From Coralliovum pocilloporae (GTDB lineage Bacteria; Pseudomonadota; Alphaproteobacteria; Rhizobiales; Cohaesibacteraceae), in assembly GCF_030845175.1 (NCBI RefSeq), contig NZ_CP132542.1:1771501-1835500 (forward strand): 64,000 nucleotides of DNA, read 5' to 3'. Shown piece after piece: positions 1 to 8,876 of the stretch (position 1 is its first letter; the number at the start of each line of letters is the position of its first letter). Position numbers and translations under genes: made by a program. Below the pieces are notes generated by a model that worked only from the letters and a program-made list of their open reading frames with translations, ran no database searches and was not told the DNA's origin.

Positions 1-2
1 AG

Positions 3-341
3 GGTGATTTTGTCGTGGCCTTCTACAATCCGGTTTCCATGCGCCGCAGAACCCAGCTGGCGCGTGCCAGGGAAATCCTGCTCGAAAAGCGGCCAGCTGA
101 CACGCCTGTGGTTCTGGCGTCCAACCTTGGCCGCCCGACAGAAGAGCTGAAACGCCGGACACTTGGTTCGCTTGAAGTGGATGAAGTGGATATGCTGACC
201 GTGGTTCTGGTTGGCTCGTCCCAGTCCCAGACCTTTGATACCGGTTCCGGTGGCTGGCATGTCTATACACCGCGTGGTTACGCCAAGAAAATCGATGCGC
301 CGTCTTCATCAGGCGATGCCAACGGAGAAGCAGCAGAATGA
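3..341 (+). CDS. cobJ: Precorrin-3B C17-methyltransferase, C-terminal part (cut by window edge)
   Basis: The reading frame is open from the first bases and gives the C-terminal ~112 residues of a tetrapyrrole methylase. The string beginning FVVAFYNPVS, followed by RRRTQLARAREILL and DMLTVVLVGSSQSQ, is typical of the end of CobJ, which methylates C17 with ring contraction during corrin synthesis. The start lies outside the window, so domain order and any N-terminal fusion cannot be judged. Its TGA overlaps the ATG of cobM (ATGA), so the two are translationally coupled in one cob operon. The call rests on family knowledge of the FYNPxSxxR motif. Confidence 0.88.
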   Translation, partial: GDFVVAFYNPVSMRRRTQLARAREILLEKRPADTPVVLASNLGRPTEELKRRTLGSLEVDEVDMLTVVLVGSSQSQTFDTGSGGWHVYTPRGYAKKIDAPSSSGDANGEAAE

Positions 342-1117
342 CCGTTCACTTTATCGGCGCCGGGCCCGGAGACCCGGATCTCATCACCGTCAAGGGCCGT
401 CGCCTGATTGAAAGCTGCCCGGTCTGCCTCTATGCGGGATCTCTCGTACCGGAAGCGGTTGTTGAGTGTGCGCCAGAGGGGGCTCTGGTTCTGGACACGG
501 CTCCCATGCATCTTGATGCCATCATTGAAGAGATCAAGAAAGCCCATGACGCCGGCCGGGATGTGGCCCGTGTTCACTCAGGTGATCCGTCTCTCTATGG
601 CGCCATTGCCGAGCAGATCCGTCGCCTGAAGGCCTTGGGGATCGACTACGACATCACACCGGGCGTTTCCGCCTATGCGGCCGCAGCCGCAGCGCTCGGT
701 CAGGAGTTGACGGTTCCGGAGATCTGCCAGACCGTGATCCTTACTCGTACGGCTATGCAGTCATCCTCCATGCCGGAAGGCGAGGACCTTGAGACTCTGG
801 GCAAATCCGGTGCTCTTCTGGCAATCCATCTGTCCGTCCGCAATGTGCGTGAAATTCAGCGTAAGCTGATCCCGCTCTATGGTGCCGATTGCCCGGTTGT
901 CGTGGCCTATCGGGTCGGCTGGCCGGACCAGATGTTCATCAAGGGAACGCTGGAAGACATTCAGTCGAAAATCCGCGATGAGAAGATCACCCGCACGGCA
1001 CTGATCTTTGTTGGTCCGTCTCTGGCCGAGGTGGATTTCCGAGATTCCGCGCTCTACGATTCCGAATTCTCGCATGTGCTGCGCGTGGCCGAGAAAAAGC
1101 AGAAGAAGTCAGCCTGA
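338..1117 (+). CDS. cobM: Precorrin-4 C11-methyltransferase
   Basis: This 259-residue cytoplasmic tetrapyrrole methylase transfers a methyl group from S-adenosylmethionine to C11 of precorrin-4. The N-terminus [18 protein letters not shown] is the signature glycine-rich loop of the family. The stretch [14 protein letters not shown] and the C-terminal ALIFVGPSL also match CobM/CbiF, and the length is normal. The start is fixed by the ATGA overlap with cobJ. A RidA-like gene begins 14 bases after its stop and probably shares the transcript. CobM versus CbiF (the cobalt-containing substrate version) cannot be separated by sequence alone; the CobJ context favours the aerobic name. Confidence 0.93.
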   Translation: MTVHFIGAGPGDPDLITVKGRRLIESCPVCLYAGSLVPEAVVECAPEGALVLDTAPMHLDAIIEEIKKAHDAGRDVARVHSGDPSLYGAIAEQIRRLKALGIDYDITPGVSAYAAAAAALGQELTVPEICQTVILTRTAMQSSSMPEGEDLETLGKSGALLAIHLSVRNVREIQRKLIPLYGADCPVVVAYRVGWPDQMFIKGTLEDIQSKIRDEKITRTALIFVGPSLAEVDFRDSALYDSEFSHVLRVAEKKQKKSA

Positions 1118-1131
1118 CAGGAGTGGTGAGC

Positions 1132-1479
1132 ATGTCTATCGAGCGCCTTGAAGTGGGGCAGCGCATGAGTAAGATCGTTATCCATGGCGAGACGATCTAT
1201 CTCTGCGGGCAGGTCGGTACAGCGGGGGATTCCGTTGCCGACCAGACCCGAACCATCCTCCAGAAGGTGGAAGACCTTCTGGCTCAGGCAGGCAGTGACA
1301 AATATCACATGCTCCAGTGTGTTATCTGGCTGGCTGATATGGCCGATTTCGCCGAGATGAATGCAGTCTGGGATGCCTGGGTCCCTGAAGGTCACGCTCC
1401 CGCACGGGCTTGTGGCGAAGCAAAACTGGCCCGTCCGGAACTGAAGGTCGAAATGATCGTGACCGCAGCGAAAGCGTGA
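1132..1479 (+). CDS. RidA/YjgF-family protein
   Basis: A 115-residue protein of the Rid superfamily, small trimeric proteins that hydrolyse reactive enamine/imine intermediates. Visible family features are IYLCGQVG, the [13 protein letters not shown] helix, and the C-terminal [18 protein letters not shown], which supplies the conserved arginine that binds the carboxylate of the imine. I chose ATG 1132 because AGGAG lies 8 bases upstream; a GTG at 1123 falls inside that ribosome site. It directly follows cobM, so it is probably cotranscribed, but nothing shows a role in cobalamin synthesis. The subclass (RidA versus Rid2-7) and substrate are unknown. Confidence 0.82.
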   Translation: MSIERLEVGQRMSKIVIHGETIYLCGQVGTAGDSVADQTRTILQKVEDLLAQAGSDKYHMLQCVIWLADMADFAEMNAVWDAWVPEGHAPARACGEAKLARPELKVEMIVTAAKA

Positions 1480-1519
1480 TGTTAACCGGGATATGGTCTC
1501 GAACAAGTTCGGGGCCGTA

Positions 1520-2140
1520 TCAGGGATTTACTGTGCATTCATTGTTTAATTTGAACACATTGAATCCTGTTGTGCACTCGACGGGTTCTATTTTTGCGGT
1601 GACGAAATTTAAGTTAGCCGCCTGCTCTTTTCCAAATGTCTTTTCAAAAGCAGACCGGGCAGATGAAATTGCAAAGTCATCGTCCGCGTTTGGATGCAGC
1701 ACAAAAACGGTGCCGCCGGATTGAATGTCTATAGTTGTTGTCTGGGTTTTGGCAGCATGTATCTGGTCGCCAACTTTTGTATAGGCCAATGCAAACTTGC
1801 CGGACGAACTGAAAGTTGTTGAGCGGATGTCGTATTTGGTTATCCCGTCTTCAACAAAAACAGAATCTCGAGTCCCTGGTACGACACTCCATCCCACGAG
1901 CGGTGTCTTGAATGTTGAAAAAACATAGGGTGCTTCGGCAGCATCGCATGTCTTGAACTGACCATCAGCTGAAACCGGACAGAATATATCTGTTGAGGCG
2001 CGAATGTTTCTGGCGGATGCAAGAGCGAAGTACACCTGATTGGAGGCCAGGTCAAAATCCTGAAGCTCTTCAAGGCTGGATGCCGTCCGACAAGCTGACA
2101 AGGCACCAAGCAGCAGGATAAGGATAATAGATCTAGGCAT
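1520..2140 (-). CDS. Putative lipoprotein of unknown function
   Basis: A 206-residue protein that I do not recognise. It opens with MPRSIILILLLGALSAC, a classic lipoprotein signal with lipobox LSAC, so it should be lipid-anchored in the cell envelope. The rest is soluble, with four further cysteines in CPVSADGQFKTC, CTTG and the final NECTVN, which may form disulfides. ATG 2140 is preferred over an upstream start at 2170 because the upstream choice would put ten polar residues before the signal and overlap the preceding gene. The preceding lipoprotein gene ends 11 bases upstream, so the pair is likely an operon. Confidence 0.6.
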   Translation of the reverse strand: MPRSIILILLLGALSACRTASSLEELQDFDLASNQVYFALASARNIRASTDIFCPVSADGQFKTCDAAEAPYVFSTFKTPLVGWSVVPGTRDSVFVEDGITKYDIRSTTFSSSGKFALAYTKVGDQIHAAKTQTTTIDIQSGGTVFVLHPNADDDFAISSARSAFEKTFGKEQAANLNFVTAKIEPVECTTGFNVFKLNNECTVNP

Positions 2141-2151
2141 AATATCTCTGA

Positions 2152-2526
2152 TCAGCTCGCAGATCTGCACTCAACGATCATGCGTTTTGCAGGAAGCTCG
2201 TTGCCGTGCTCATCCTGGACAGTTACATCCTCGGTTTCATCCTTTTCCCTCTTTACGGGCTGGCTTCCAGGCTCTTTGTGGGCGCAGAATGTCGTGAAAC
2301 GGGACACGGCTTCCTCTTCACTGATCTGGTCGGCGAAGTAGGTTACCAGCAGAATGTCGCTGAAAGGGAAAGCCAGGTGTATGCCGACACGGTCCGCCGG
2401 ATCCGGAAGGATACCGGCATTGTGGCGGGCACGACGATCTGCGAAATCTTTAGGCGTGCCGCATGCTGACAATAGCAGTGAAGCGAGAACGGCAACGAGA
2501 AGAGTTTTGAAGGTCATAGTCGTCAT
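2152..2526 (-). CDS. Small putative lipoprotein
   Basis: A 124-residue protein with an N-terminal signal ending in LLASLLLSACGTPK-like sequence (lipobox LSAC), hence a predicted lipoprotein. The mature part is charged and contains ISEEEAVSRFTTFC and a late RMIVECRS, so two cysteines could pair. No family is recognised. ATG 2526 is preceded by a GGGG run 6-9 bases upstream; alternative ATGs exist at 2544 and 2517. It is the first gene of a two-lipoprotein unit with the following minus-strand gene. Confidence 0.6.
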   Translation of the reverse strand: MTTMTFKTLLVAVLASLLLSACGTPKDFADRRARHNAGILPDPADRVGIHLAFPFSDILLVTYFADQISEEEAVSRFTTFCAHKEPGSQPVKREKDETEDVTVQDEHGNELPAKRMIVECRSAS

Positions 2527-2628
2527 TTGGTACCCCGGAATCATTTCGGCGCACGCTATAGACCAATCTGTAGTTTTGCAATTAAAGATATTAAATATCT
2601 CGTATAGAGGGAATTGCTGTGCCTGGGA

Positions 2629-4476
2629 TCAGGCTGCGCGTTCGACCGCCTGACGGATCGTCTCGAGAAACAGTTCTCCGTAACGCTCCAGCTTCTTGTC
2701 ACCAACGCCGTGAATATCGCGCATGGCGTCCAGGCTTGTTGGGCAGCGCGTGGCCATATCAATCAGGCTGCGATCTGGAAAGATTGTATAGGCGGGAACG
2801 GCCTTCTCAATAGCGATCTCGCGGCGGAGACTTTTCAATTCCTTCAGGACAAACGGATCGGCGTCCGCTTCAGCCAGGGCAGGGGATGAAGCCTTGCTGC
2901 GGTCTTTCTTGGAGACCAGTTTGTCCTTGCGGAGCTGGACCTGCCGTTTGCCTCGCAGAACTTCCCAGCCCTGTTCAGTCAGAAGCCAGCGGCCATAGCG
3001 TGTCATGTCAATATTGGCGTAGCCACCTGCAAAAAGCTGGCGATAGATGGATCGCCAGTCATTGCGGCTGATTGCAATGCCAACGCCGAAAGTGGGCAGC
3101 TGGTCATGCAGATGCCGCTCCACCATCTCATTGGTTTCGCCACGCAGAACCGTGATCAGATGCTCGACGCCAAACAGTTCCCGGGTGCGGGCGATGGCTG
3201 AGAGGGCTTTCTGGGCGTCTATGGTGCCGTCATAGGTTTCGATATCACCAAGGCAGAGATCACAGTTCCCGCATGGTTTTGATTCCTCGCCAAAATAGGC
3301 GAGCAGTGTGACGCGGCGGCAGGACGGTGCCTCGCAGAGAGAGACCATCGTATTGAGTTTTTGCCGCTCAATCCGTTTCTGTTCTTCGCCTGCATCGCTC
3401 TCGTCGATCCACTGGCGATATTGTCTGATTTCGTTCAGGCCATAGAGCGTATGGGCAATGGCAGGCAGACCATCCCGGCCCGCACGACCGATCTCCTGAT
3501 AGTAGCCTTCGATATTCTTCGGCAGATCCATGTGGAACACAAAGCGCACATCCGGCTTGTCGACCCCCATGCCGAAGGCAATTGTTGCCACCATGACAAC
3601 GCCATCATTCTGCAGAAAATGATCCTGTGCCGCTGCGCGGTCTTCCGACGGCAGGCCGGCATGGTAGATCTGCGCATCAAATCCCTTGGCGCGGAGGAAG
3701 TCGGCTGTCTCATCCACCTTGCGGCGTGACTGGCAATAGATAATGCCGGATTGGCCTGACTGGCTTTTCAGAAAATCGAGCAGTTGCTTGCGGGCGTTGT
3801 TGCGCGGCGACATGGCCAGGCTGATATTGGGTCTGTCAAAGCCGCGCAGAAAAACCTTCGGAGTACGGGAAAACAGGCGGCTTTCCATATCCTGGCGGGT
3901 GGCGGCATCTGCCGTTGCGGTAAAGGCAACCACCTGCACATTGCCGAGCGCATCGCGAACTGTGCCGATCTCCCGGTATTCCGGCCGGAAATCGTGTCCC
4001 CACTGAGAGACACAATGAGCTTCATCCACCGCGATCATGGCCACATGAACAGCCTGCAGAAGCTGGATGGTTTCTGCGCGCAACAGCCGCTCGGGTGACA
4101 GGTAGAGAATCTTGATCTGTCCACCCTCTACAGCACGACGGGTGGCAAAATTCTCTTCAGAGGTATTGGCTGAATTGAGACAGCCAACGGCGACCCCCAG
4201 CTCTTGCAGCTGGGCAACCTGATCGCGCATCAGGGCAATAAGCGGAGAGACGACGACGGTAAGGCCGTTCCGCAGCAGAGCAGGGAGCTGATAGCACAGG
4301 GATTTGCCGCCCCCCGTCGGCATGATGGCCAGCAGATCGTCGCCTGCAAGGGCAGCGGAGACAATATCCTCCTGCCCCGGGCGGAACCGGGGGAAGCCGA
4401 AAACCTGCTCGAGGACAACCTGAGCATCACTCTGTTGTTCGGCTGAGACGGATTGTAGAGACGAATCACTGACCAT
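2629..4476 (-). CDS. recQ: ATP-dependent DNA helicase RecQ
   Basis: A 615-residue superfamily 2 3'-5' DNA helicase acting in recombination and fork repair. Domains in order: Walker A MPTGGGKS near residues 52-59, [18 protein letters not shown] (DEAH box and aromatic-rich loop), a second RecA-like domain ending in [10 protein letters not shown], a zinc site (CEAPSCRR with CGNCDLC), a winged helix, and a C-terminal HRDC domain around [14 protein letters not shown] and [14 protein letters not shown]. Length and order are canonical. ATG 4476 is chosen because a longer frame to 4605 would run into the upstream oxygenase gene, which stops at 4517, and would add an unrelated N-terminus. Confidence 0.96.
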   Translation of the reverse strand: MVSDSSLQSVSAEQQSDAQVVLEQVFGFPRFRPGQEDIVSAALAGDDLLAIMPTGGGKSLCYQLPALLRNGLTVVVSPLIALMRDQVAQLQELGVAVGCLNSANTSEENFATRRAVEGGQIKILYLSPERLLRAETIQLLQAVHVAMIAVDEAHCVSQWGHDFRPEYREIGTVRDALGNVQVVAFTATADAATRQDMESRLFSRTPKVFLRGFDRPNISLAMSPRNNARKQLLDFLKSQSGQSGIIYCQSRRKVDETADFLRAKGFDAQIYHAGLPSEDRAAAQDHFLQNDGVVMVATIAFGMGVDKPDVRFVFHMDLPKNIEGYYQEIGRAGRDGLPAIAHTLYGLNEIRQYRQWIDESDAGEEQKRIERQKLNTMVSLCEAPSCRRVTLLAYFGEESKPCGNCDLCLGDIETYDGTIDAQKALSAIARTRELFGVEHLITVLRGETNEMVERHLHDQLPTFGVGIAISRNDWRSIYRQLFAGGYANIDMTRYGRWLLTEQGWEVLRGKRQVQLRKDKLVSKKDRSKASSPALAEADADPFVLKELKSLRREIAIEKAVPAYTIFPDRSLIDMATRCPTSLDAMRDIHGVGDKKLERYGELFLETIRQAVERAA

Positions 4477-4516
4477 AGCGCCATCATAGCCGCCGGAAAC
4501 AGCCAGGCAACGGGTC

Positions 4517-5653
4517 CTATGCGTCCTGACAAACCCTTGATGCCAGATATTGGGCAAAGTCGAAGTTCGGCCGTTCCAGATGAGACAGAGGACCAGGCGC
4601 TGCAAGGTCAGAACAAAGTCCGTTGAAGACCTTTTCCGTGCAGCCGCGATCTTCGATATTCACCTCGTCCAGCAGGGTCTTGAGCTGGGCGAAATGCGCC
4701 TCTGCATCCTCATCACCCATATAGTCGGCTGACATGCCTCCGCCGAACATGATCTGAACCTGTCCAACGCCTTTCGGGTGAAGCGACAGATACCAGAAGT
4801 AGCCGGGCGTCAGGGTGATCAGCAGGCTTGGATAGATCGCCAGAAGATATGTGGTGCGTCTGCGGTCTCCGGTCATCCGCGTATTGCTTGGATGCGCAAG
4901 AGCGATCTTCAGGGATTCATCCTTGAGGATCGTATGATAATTGAAAGCCTTGCGGCCCGGTGGGCAGATCATTTCATCAAGACGGGACAGGCCGCCAATT
5001 GTGCCTGCATGGCAGACCGGCAGATGGTAGCTCTCCATGAAGTTTTCGGCGAGAACCTTCCAGTTTGTATCCCAGACATGGGTTTCAAAGAAGGTTTCCT
5101 GATAAGTCTCCATGCCATAATCGGAAATGAGTTCCTCAACCTCTGCCAGTTCTTCGGATACAGGTCTTGCGTCCGGATTAAGCGAAATCATGATCCAGCC
5201 AAGCCATTCCTCACACCGGACCTGTGGCAGTTTCAGCTTGTCCTTGCAGAATGCCGAGTTCTGGCTCATAGCAGGTGCCCCACGCAGACTGCCGTCGAGA
5301 TTGTAGGTCCAGGCGTGATAGGGACAGACGATGCTGCGGGTTCTGCCGCGCCCTTCCAGCAGGGTGGACATGCGATGCAGGCAGACATTGGACTGGGCGC
5401 GAAGCGTTCCGTCCCGGTCGCGAATGATCATGATTGGCTGTCCGGCCAGTTCGAGGGTCGTATAATCTCCCGGCTCGCTCAGAGAACTGGCCCGACCCGC
5501 GCAGAACCAGTCCTTGCGGAAGATATGCTTCAGTTCCTCTTCCAGGAATTTGGGCGATGTATAGACGCTCTTCGGCATGGCCTCAGCCTGCTCGAAGGGG
5601 CTTTCCACATTATGCTGCAACTGAGCGATGGGATCACTGATCGAAGCACTCAT
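4517..5653 (-). CDS. Rieske [2Fe-2S] aromatic-ring/quaternary-amine-type oxygenase, large subunit
   Basis: A 378-residue Rieske non-haem iron oxygenase alpha subunit. The Rieske ligands are C91-L-H93 and C110-P-Y-H113, within [11 protein letters not shown] and CPYHAWTY. The mononuclear iron site is [13 protein letters not shown] near residues 203-215, giving the two histidine ligands, with acidic residues in the late EVNIEDRG segment as candidate third ligand. The CPYHAWTY and ESYH patterns resemble glycine-betaine/choline/carnitine-type monooxygenases, but the substrate cannot be fixed. The start has a GAGGGAAG ribosome site. No reductase partner lies nearby. It sits downstream of a TRAP importer on the same strand, 176 bases away. 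Confidence 0.88.
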   Translation of the reverse strand: MSASISDPIAQLQHNVESPFEQAEAMPKSVYTSPKFLEEELKHIFRKDWFCAGRASSLSEPGDYTTLELAGQPIMIIRDRDGTLRAQSNVCLHRMSTLLEGRGRTRSIVCPYHAWTYNLDGSLRGAPAMSQNSAFCKDKLKLPQVRCEEWLGWIMISLNPDARPVSEELAEVEELISDYGMETYQETFFETHVWDTNWKVLAENFMESYHLPVCHAGTIGGLSRLDEMICPPGRKAFNYHTILKDESLKIALAHPSNTRMTGDRRRTTYLLAIYPSLLITLTPGYFWYLSLHPKGVGQVQIMFGGGMSADYMGDEDAEAHFAQLKTLLDEVNIEDRGCTEKVFNGLCSDLAAPGPLSHLERPNFDFAQYLASRVCQDA

Positions 5654-5713
5654 TTTCTTCCCTCTTCCCGGCTTGGCAATCATGTTGTTCTTGAGAGGAT
5701 AGCGAGACAGAAA

Positions 5714-5727
5714 TGACAGACATGTCA
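5714..5727. promoter_or_regulatory. Inverted repeat upstream of the Rieske oxygenase gene
   Basis: TGACA-GACA-TGTCA, a 5-bp-arm inverted repeat that also contains the inner palindrome GACATGTC, lies 61 bases upstream of the oxygenase start. It is a plausible operator on position alone. No cognate regulator is adjacent. Confidence 0.3.
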
Positions 5728-5829
5728 CTCGTGCCTCACTGTCCTCCCAGAATGTTTTTTTTCCGCCAGGAGATAAAGCAATCTTTTGGTGGGTCTGAGA
5801 TTAGAAAAAAACGAAACTGTCAGCAGCAC

Positions 5830-7110
5830 CTATTTTCCGTAGATGAGTTCCGGCAGCCACAAGGTCAAAGACGGAACAAAAGAGAGCAGGAGAAGAACGC
5901 CAAGAAGCGGCACAAGGAACGGCATGGTTGCCCGCACACATTGCTCGAATGGTATTTTCGACACGCGTGACAGGACAAACAGCACCATGCCCACAGGCGG
6001 CGTCAGAAGACCTAGCATCAGGTTAAGTATGACGATAATGCCGAGATGGACCGGATCAATGCCGAAATTCGCCGCCACAGGCATGAGAACCGGCACCAGA
6101 ATGGAAATCGCGGCAATGGTCTCCATGAACAGGCCGACCACGAGGACGACCGCCATGATGAGCAGCAGGATCATGGTCTTGCTGTCCGTAATCGACAGGG
6201 CGAAGTCTGCAAAGTGAGTTGCCACCTGATTGGCCGTCAAAATCCAGGCAAAGACGCTGGCGGTGCCGACAATCATCATAATGGCTGCTGTGGTCTCTAT
6301 GGTCTCGAGCGAGATGACAGCCAGTTTGCGAACCGAGAGGCTGCGATAGACCACCAGTCCGAGAAAGAGCGCGTAAGCCGCCGCCGCTATGGCAGCCTCT
6401 GTCGGTGTGAAGGCACCTGAAACGATGCCGCCCACGATAATGACAGGGGTGAGCAGCGGCAGGATGGCTGATTTGAAACGCGTCGCAATGATGCTTGGGT
6501 TGAAGGCCACATCCCTTGGATAATTGCGGCTGCGAGACATCCACCAGACCATGGCTGACAGGGAAAGGGCCATCAGCAGGCCGGGAATGATCCCTGCCAC
6601 AAACAGTTTGCCGATGGAGACAGAGGCCATAACACCAAAGATCACCAGTGGCAGAGATGGCGGGATGATGGGGCCTATGGTCGATGAGGCCGCGGTAATG
6701 CCGACACTGAAGTCATCGTCATATCCGGCTTCACGCATGGCCTTGATCTCGATGGACCCGAGCCCTCCGGCATCGGCAACAGCCGCGCCGGACATGCCGG
6801 CGAAGATGATGCTGGCTCCGATGTTCACATGCCCCAGGCCGCCATGCAGCCAGCCGACAATCGCACGGGCAAAGCCGAAGATCCGGGCAGTAATCCCGGC
6901 AGAATTCATCAGCGCGCCTGCCAGGATGAAGAACGGGATTGAGAGCAGCGGAAAGCTGTCCATCCCGTTCACCAGATTATGGAACAGCAGGACAGGAGGG
7001 AGTCCGGCATAGAGAATATAGGCAAACGAGGACAGGCCGAGTGCATAGGCGATTGGAACACGCAGCAGCATCAGCAGGACCAGTGAGGAAAACAGGATTG
7101 TCAGTGCCAT
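5830..7110 (-). CDS. TRAP transporter large permease, DctM type
   Basis: A 426-residue integral membrane protein, the normal size for the 12-segment DctM subunit of a tripartite ATP-independent periplasmic transporter that uses an ion gradient to import organic acids. Family features include LLSIPFFILAGALMNSAGI, GMSGAAVADAGGLG, AASSTIGPIIPPSLPLVIFG and LGLLTPPVGMVLFV. It lies 3 bases downstream of the small permease and 70 bases before that is the binding protein, so the three form one operon. Location beside a fucose catabolic cluster suggests a sugar acid such as fuconate as substrate, which is inference. Confidence 0.93.
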   Translation of the reverse strand: MALTILFSSLVLLMLLRVPIAYALGLSSFAYILYAGLPPVLLFHNLVNGMDSFPLLSIPFFILAGALMNSAGITARIFGFARAIVGWLHGGLGHVNIGASIIFAGMSGAAVADAGGLGSIEIKAMREAGYDDDFSVGITAASSTIGPIIPPSLPLVIFGVMASVSIGKLFVAGIIPGLLMALSLSAMVWWMSRSRNYPRDVAFNPSIIATRFKSAILPLLTPVIIVGGIVSGAFTPTEAAIAAAAYALFLGLVVYRSLSVRKLAVISLETIETTAAIMMIVGTASVFAWILTANQVATHFADFALSITDSKTMILLLIMAVVLVVGLFMETIAAISILVPVLMPVAANFGIDPVHLGIIVILNLMLGLLTPPVGMVLFVLSRVSKIPFEQCVRATMPFLVPLLGVLLLLSFVPSLTLWLPELIYGK

Positions 7111-7113
7111 GAT

Positions 7114-7647
7114 CTATCTCCCGGCCGGTTTGCGAACGTGCAGGGCAATCTGCCTGAGAATGATGGCTGCATTGACCGCTGCCAGGGTCATGACACCAGC
7201 ATGCAGGTAGTATTTCGGAAACGGCAGGGAAACCATCTGCTGGAACGAGGTGCGCTGAATCAGCTCATAGGCCGACCAGAGCAGGACGCTCATCAGAACG
7301 AGAACCGCGCAAAGGGCCAGAAGCTTGATCAGCGGAAGCGCTCGTCCGTAATATTTGTCGACAAACTCAAGGACAATATGCGTGCCCTTGACCTGGCAGC
7401 GCACAGCACCCGCAAAGGACAGAAGGATCAGAAGATATCGTGCGGCCTCTTCAGTCCAGGCCAGTGAGTCATTCAGAATGTAGCGGGTAAAAAACTGCAG
7501 GAAGACCACAAGAAACAGCGCTGTAAACAGGGCGATCAGAACCGCGTCGGCCTTGTGAATGGAAAAGGTCGCAAAGTGCTCCTCGTCCTCCTTCGCCATG
7601 GCATTGAAGTCGATAGCGACCTCGGAGCCCGAACCGGGTGTCGTCAT
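7114..7647 (-). CDS. TRAP transporter small permease, DctQ type
   Basis: A 177-residue protein with four hydrophobic segments, matching the DctQ subunit that scaffolds the large permease. The pattern FLQFFTRYILNDSLAWTEEAARYLL followed by GAVRCQVKGTHI is typical of DctQ. It sits between the binding-protein and large-permease genes in the usual P-Q-M order. The first ~30 residues are polar and cytoplasmic. The gene has no features suggesting damage. Confidence 0.9.
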   Translation of the reverse strand: MTTPGSGSEVAIDFNAMAKEDEEHFATFSIHKADAVLIALFTALFLVVFLQFFTRYILNDSLAWTEEAARYLLILLSFAGAVRCQVKGTHIVLEFVDKYYGRALPLIKLLALCAVLVLMSVLLWSAYELIQRTSFQQMVSLPFPKYYLHAGVMTLAAVNAAIILRQIALHVRKPAGR

Positions 7648-7717
7648 AATGTCCTCTCCTCCTCGTCACCCGGGCCTCTGGTGAGAGGTCCGGGGTCTTT
7701 CGTATCAGGGGCGAACC

Positions 7718-8695
7718 TTAGTCCTTGATTGCCTGCAGTCGCTCAAAGGTCTCTGCATCCCAGGGGACATCAGAGCCGGTCAGCAAGGGAGCGACAGCTG
7801 CCATGAACGGTGCCCGGTCGATCTCATTGACTGTGACACCCTGAGCGCGGAACCAGTCGGCCAGCTCAGCCTCTGACGCGACAATTTCGTCAGATGTGGA
7901 GGACGCAGCGCCTGCCAATGCATCCAGGAGAGCCTGTCCGTCATTACCCATTTTGGACAGGGTGACCGGAGAGACCACTACGGCCAGTGAATTGGTGATG
8001 TGGCCAGTCAGGTTGATGTTCGACTGGACCTCATAGAATTTCTTGAACTGGATGGTCGGAAGCGGGTTTTCCTGGGCATCGACCACACCCTGCTGCAGAG
8101 CCAGATAGACCTCGGCAAATGCCATTGGTGTCGGGTTGGCGCCGGTTGCTTTCGGGAACATCTGATAGGCAGGGGCATTTGGTGTGCGGATCTTCAGACC
8201 ATCCATGTCGGAAGGCTGCAGGATGGGCTTGTTGGATGTTACATGCCGGGCTCCGTAATAGGTCATCGCCGCAATCGTGTTGCCGGATACGGCCTTGTAC
8301 TTGCCAGCCATTTCAGCGAACAGATCCGAGTTCACATAGGCTTTCCAGTGATTGTAGGAGCGCATGGTGAACGGATAATCCGAAATGCTGATTGGTCCGT
8401 AACTCTGCCCGAGAAAGGCGACGCCCGTATAGATCACATCCACCGTCCCGATGGACAGTGCCTCATTGAGAGCGGCTTCCTTGCCCAGCTGGGAGGCTGG
8501 GAAAACATCCATCTTGTAACGGCCCTCCGTCGCCTTCTCCAGAGCCTCAGCAGCTTTCAAGGCGGCTGCATGATAGGGTGTTGAGGCCTCATAGACATGG
8601 CCAAAGCGCAGAACCTGCTGGGCGTTGGCTATGGTTGACCAGGCCGTGGCTGCAAGGGCAGTAACAATGGATGCCTTTATCAGTTTTCTGAACAT
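7718..8695 (-). CDS. TRAP transporter periplasmic substrate-binding protein, DctP type
   Basis: A 325-residue secreted protein with a signal peptide ending near TIANA-QQ. DctP-family features are LRFGHVYEASTPYH, FPASQLGKEAALNEALSIGTVD, the GLKIRTPNAPAYQ segment carrying the arginine that grips the substrate carboxylate, and ALQQGVVDAQENPLPTI. It delivers ligand to the DctQM membrane complex encoded just downstream. ATG 8695 is preferred because GGAGG lies 10 bases upstream; a TTG at 8713 overlaps that site. The upstream 180 bases hold several inverted repeats that may control the operon. Confidence 0.92.
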   Translation of the reverse strand: MFRKLIKASIVTALAATAWSTIANAQQVLRFGHVYEASTPYHAAALKAAEALEKATEGRYKMDVFPASQLGKEAALNEALSIGTVDVIYTGVAFLGQSYGPISISDYPFTMRSYNHWKAYVNSDLFAEMAGKYKAVSGNTIAAMTYYGARHVTSNKPILQPSDMDGLKIRTPNAPAYQMFPKATGANPTPMAFAEVYLALQQGVVDAQENPLPTIQFKKFYEVQSNINLTGHITNSLAVVVSPVTLSKMGNDGQALLDALAGAASSTSDEIVASEAELADWFRAQGVTVNEIDRAPFMAAVAPLLTGSDVPWDAETFERLQAIKD

Positions 8696-8784
8696 GACTG
8701 GATTTCCTCCCAAGTTTGAATATTCAGATCTAGAATGTGTTAAGTCGTTGGTTTAGCTCGTTCTATTAGTGTTACTTGTTTTTG

Positions 8785-8842
8785 TTTCGGTATCGAAATC
8801 CTAAAATTTCGAGCAAAAGCTATATTTTTAGACGGTCGTCTA
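8785..8842. promoter_or_regulatory. Cluster of inverted repeats upstream of the TRAP operon
   Basis: Three alternating half-sites, TTTCG (8785-8789), CGAAAT (8794-8799) and ATTTCG (8806-8811), can form either TTTCG-gtat-CGAAA or TCGAAAT-N6-ATTTCGA. A further TAGACG-GT-CGTCTA repeat lies at 8829-8842. All sit between the fuconate dehydratase stop and the dctP start, so they are candidate operators or promoter elements for the TRAP genes. No binding protein is identified. Confidence 0.4.
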
Positions 8843-8876
8843 CCTAGTGGTTGCTTTCTGTATCCGAAACAAAGGG

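Noticed and set aside
4778-5716. 312-codon plus-strand frame opposite the Rieske oxygenase
   Set aside because: Antisense to a gene with intact Rieske and iron-site motifs; no domain recognised.
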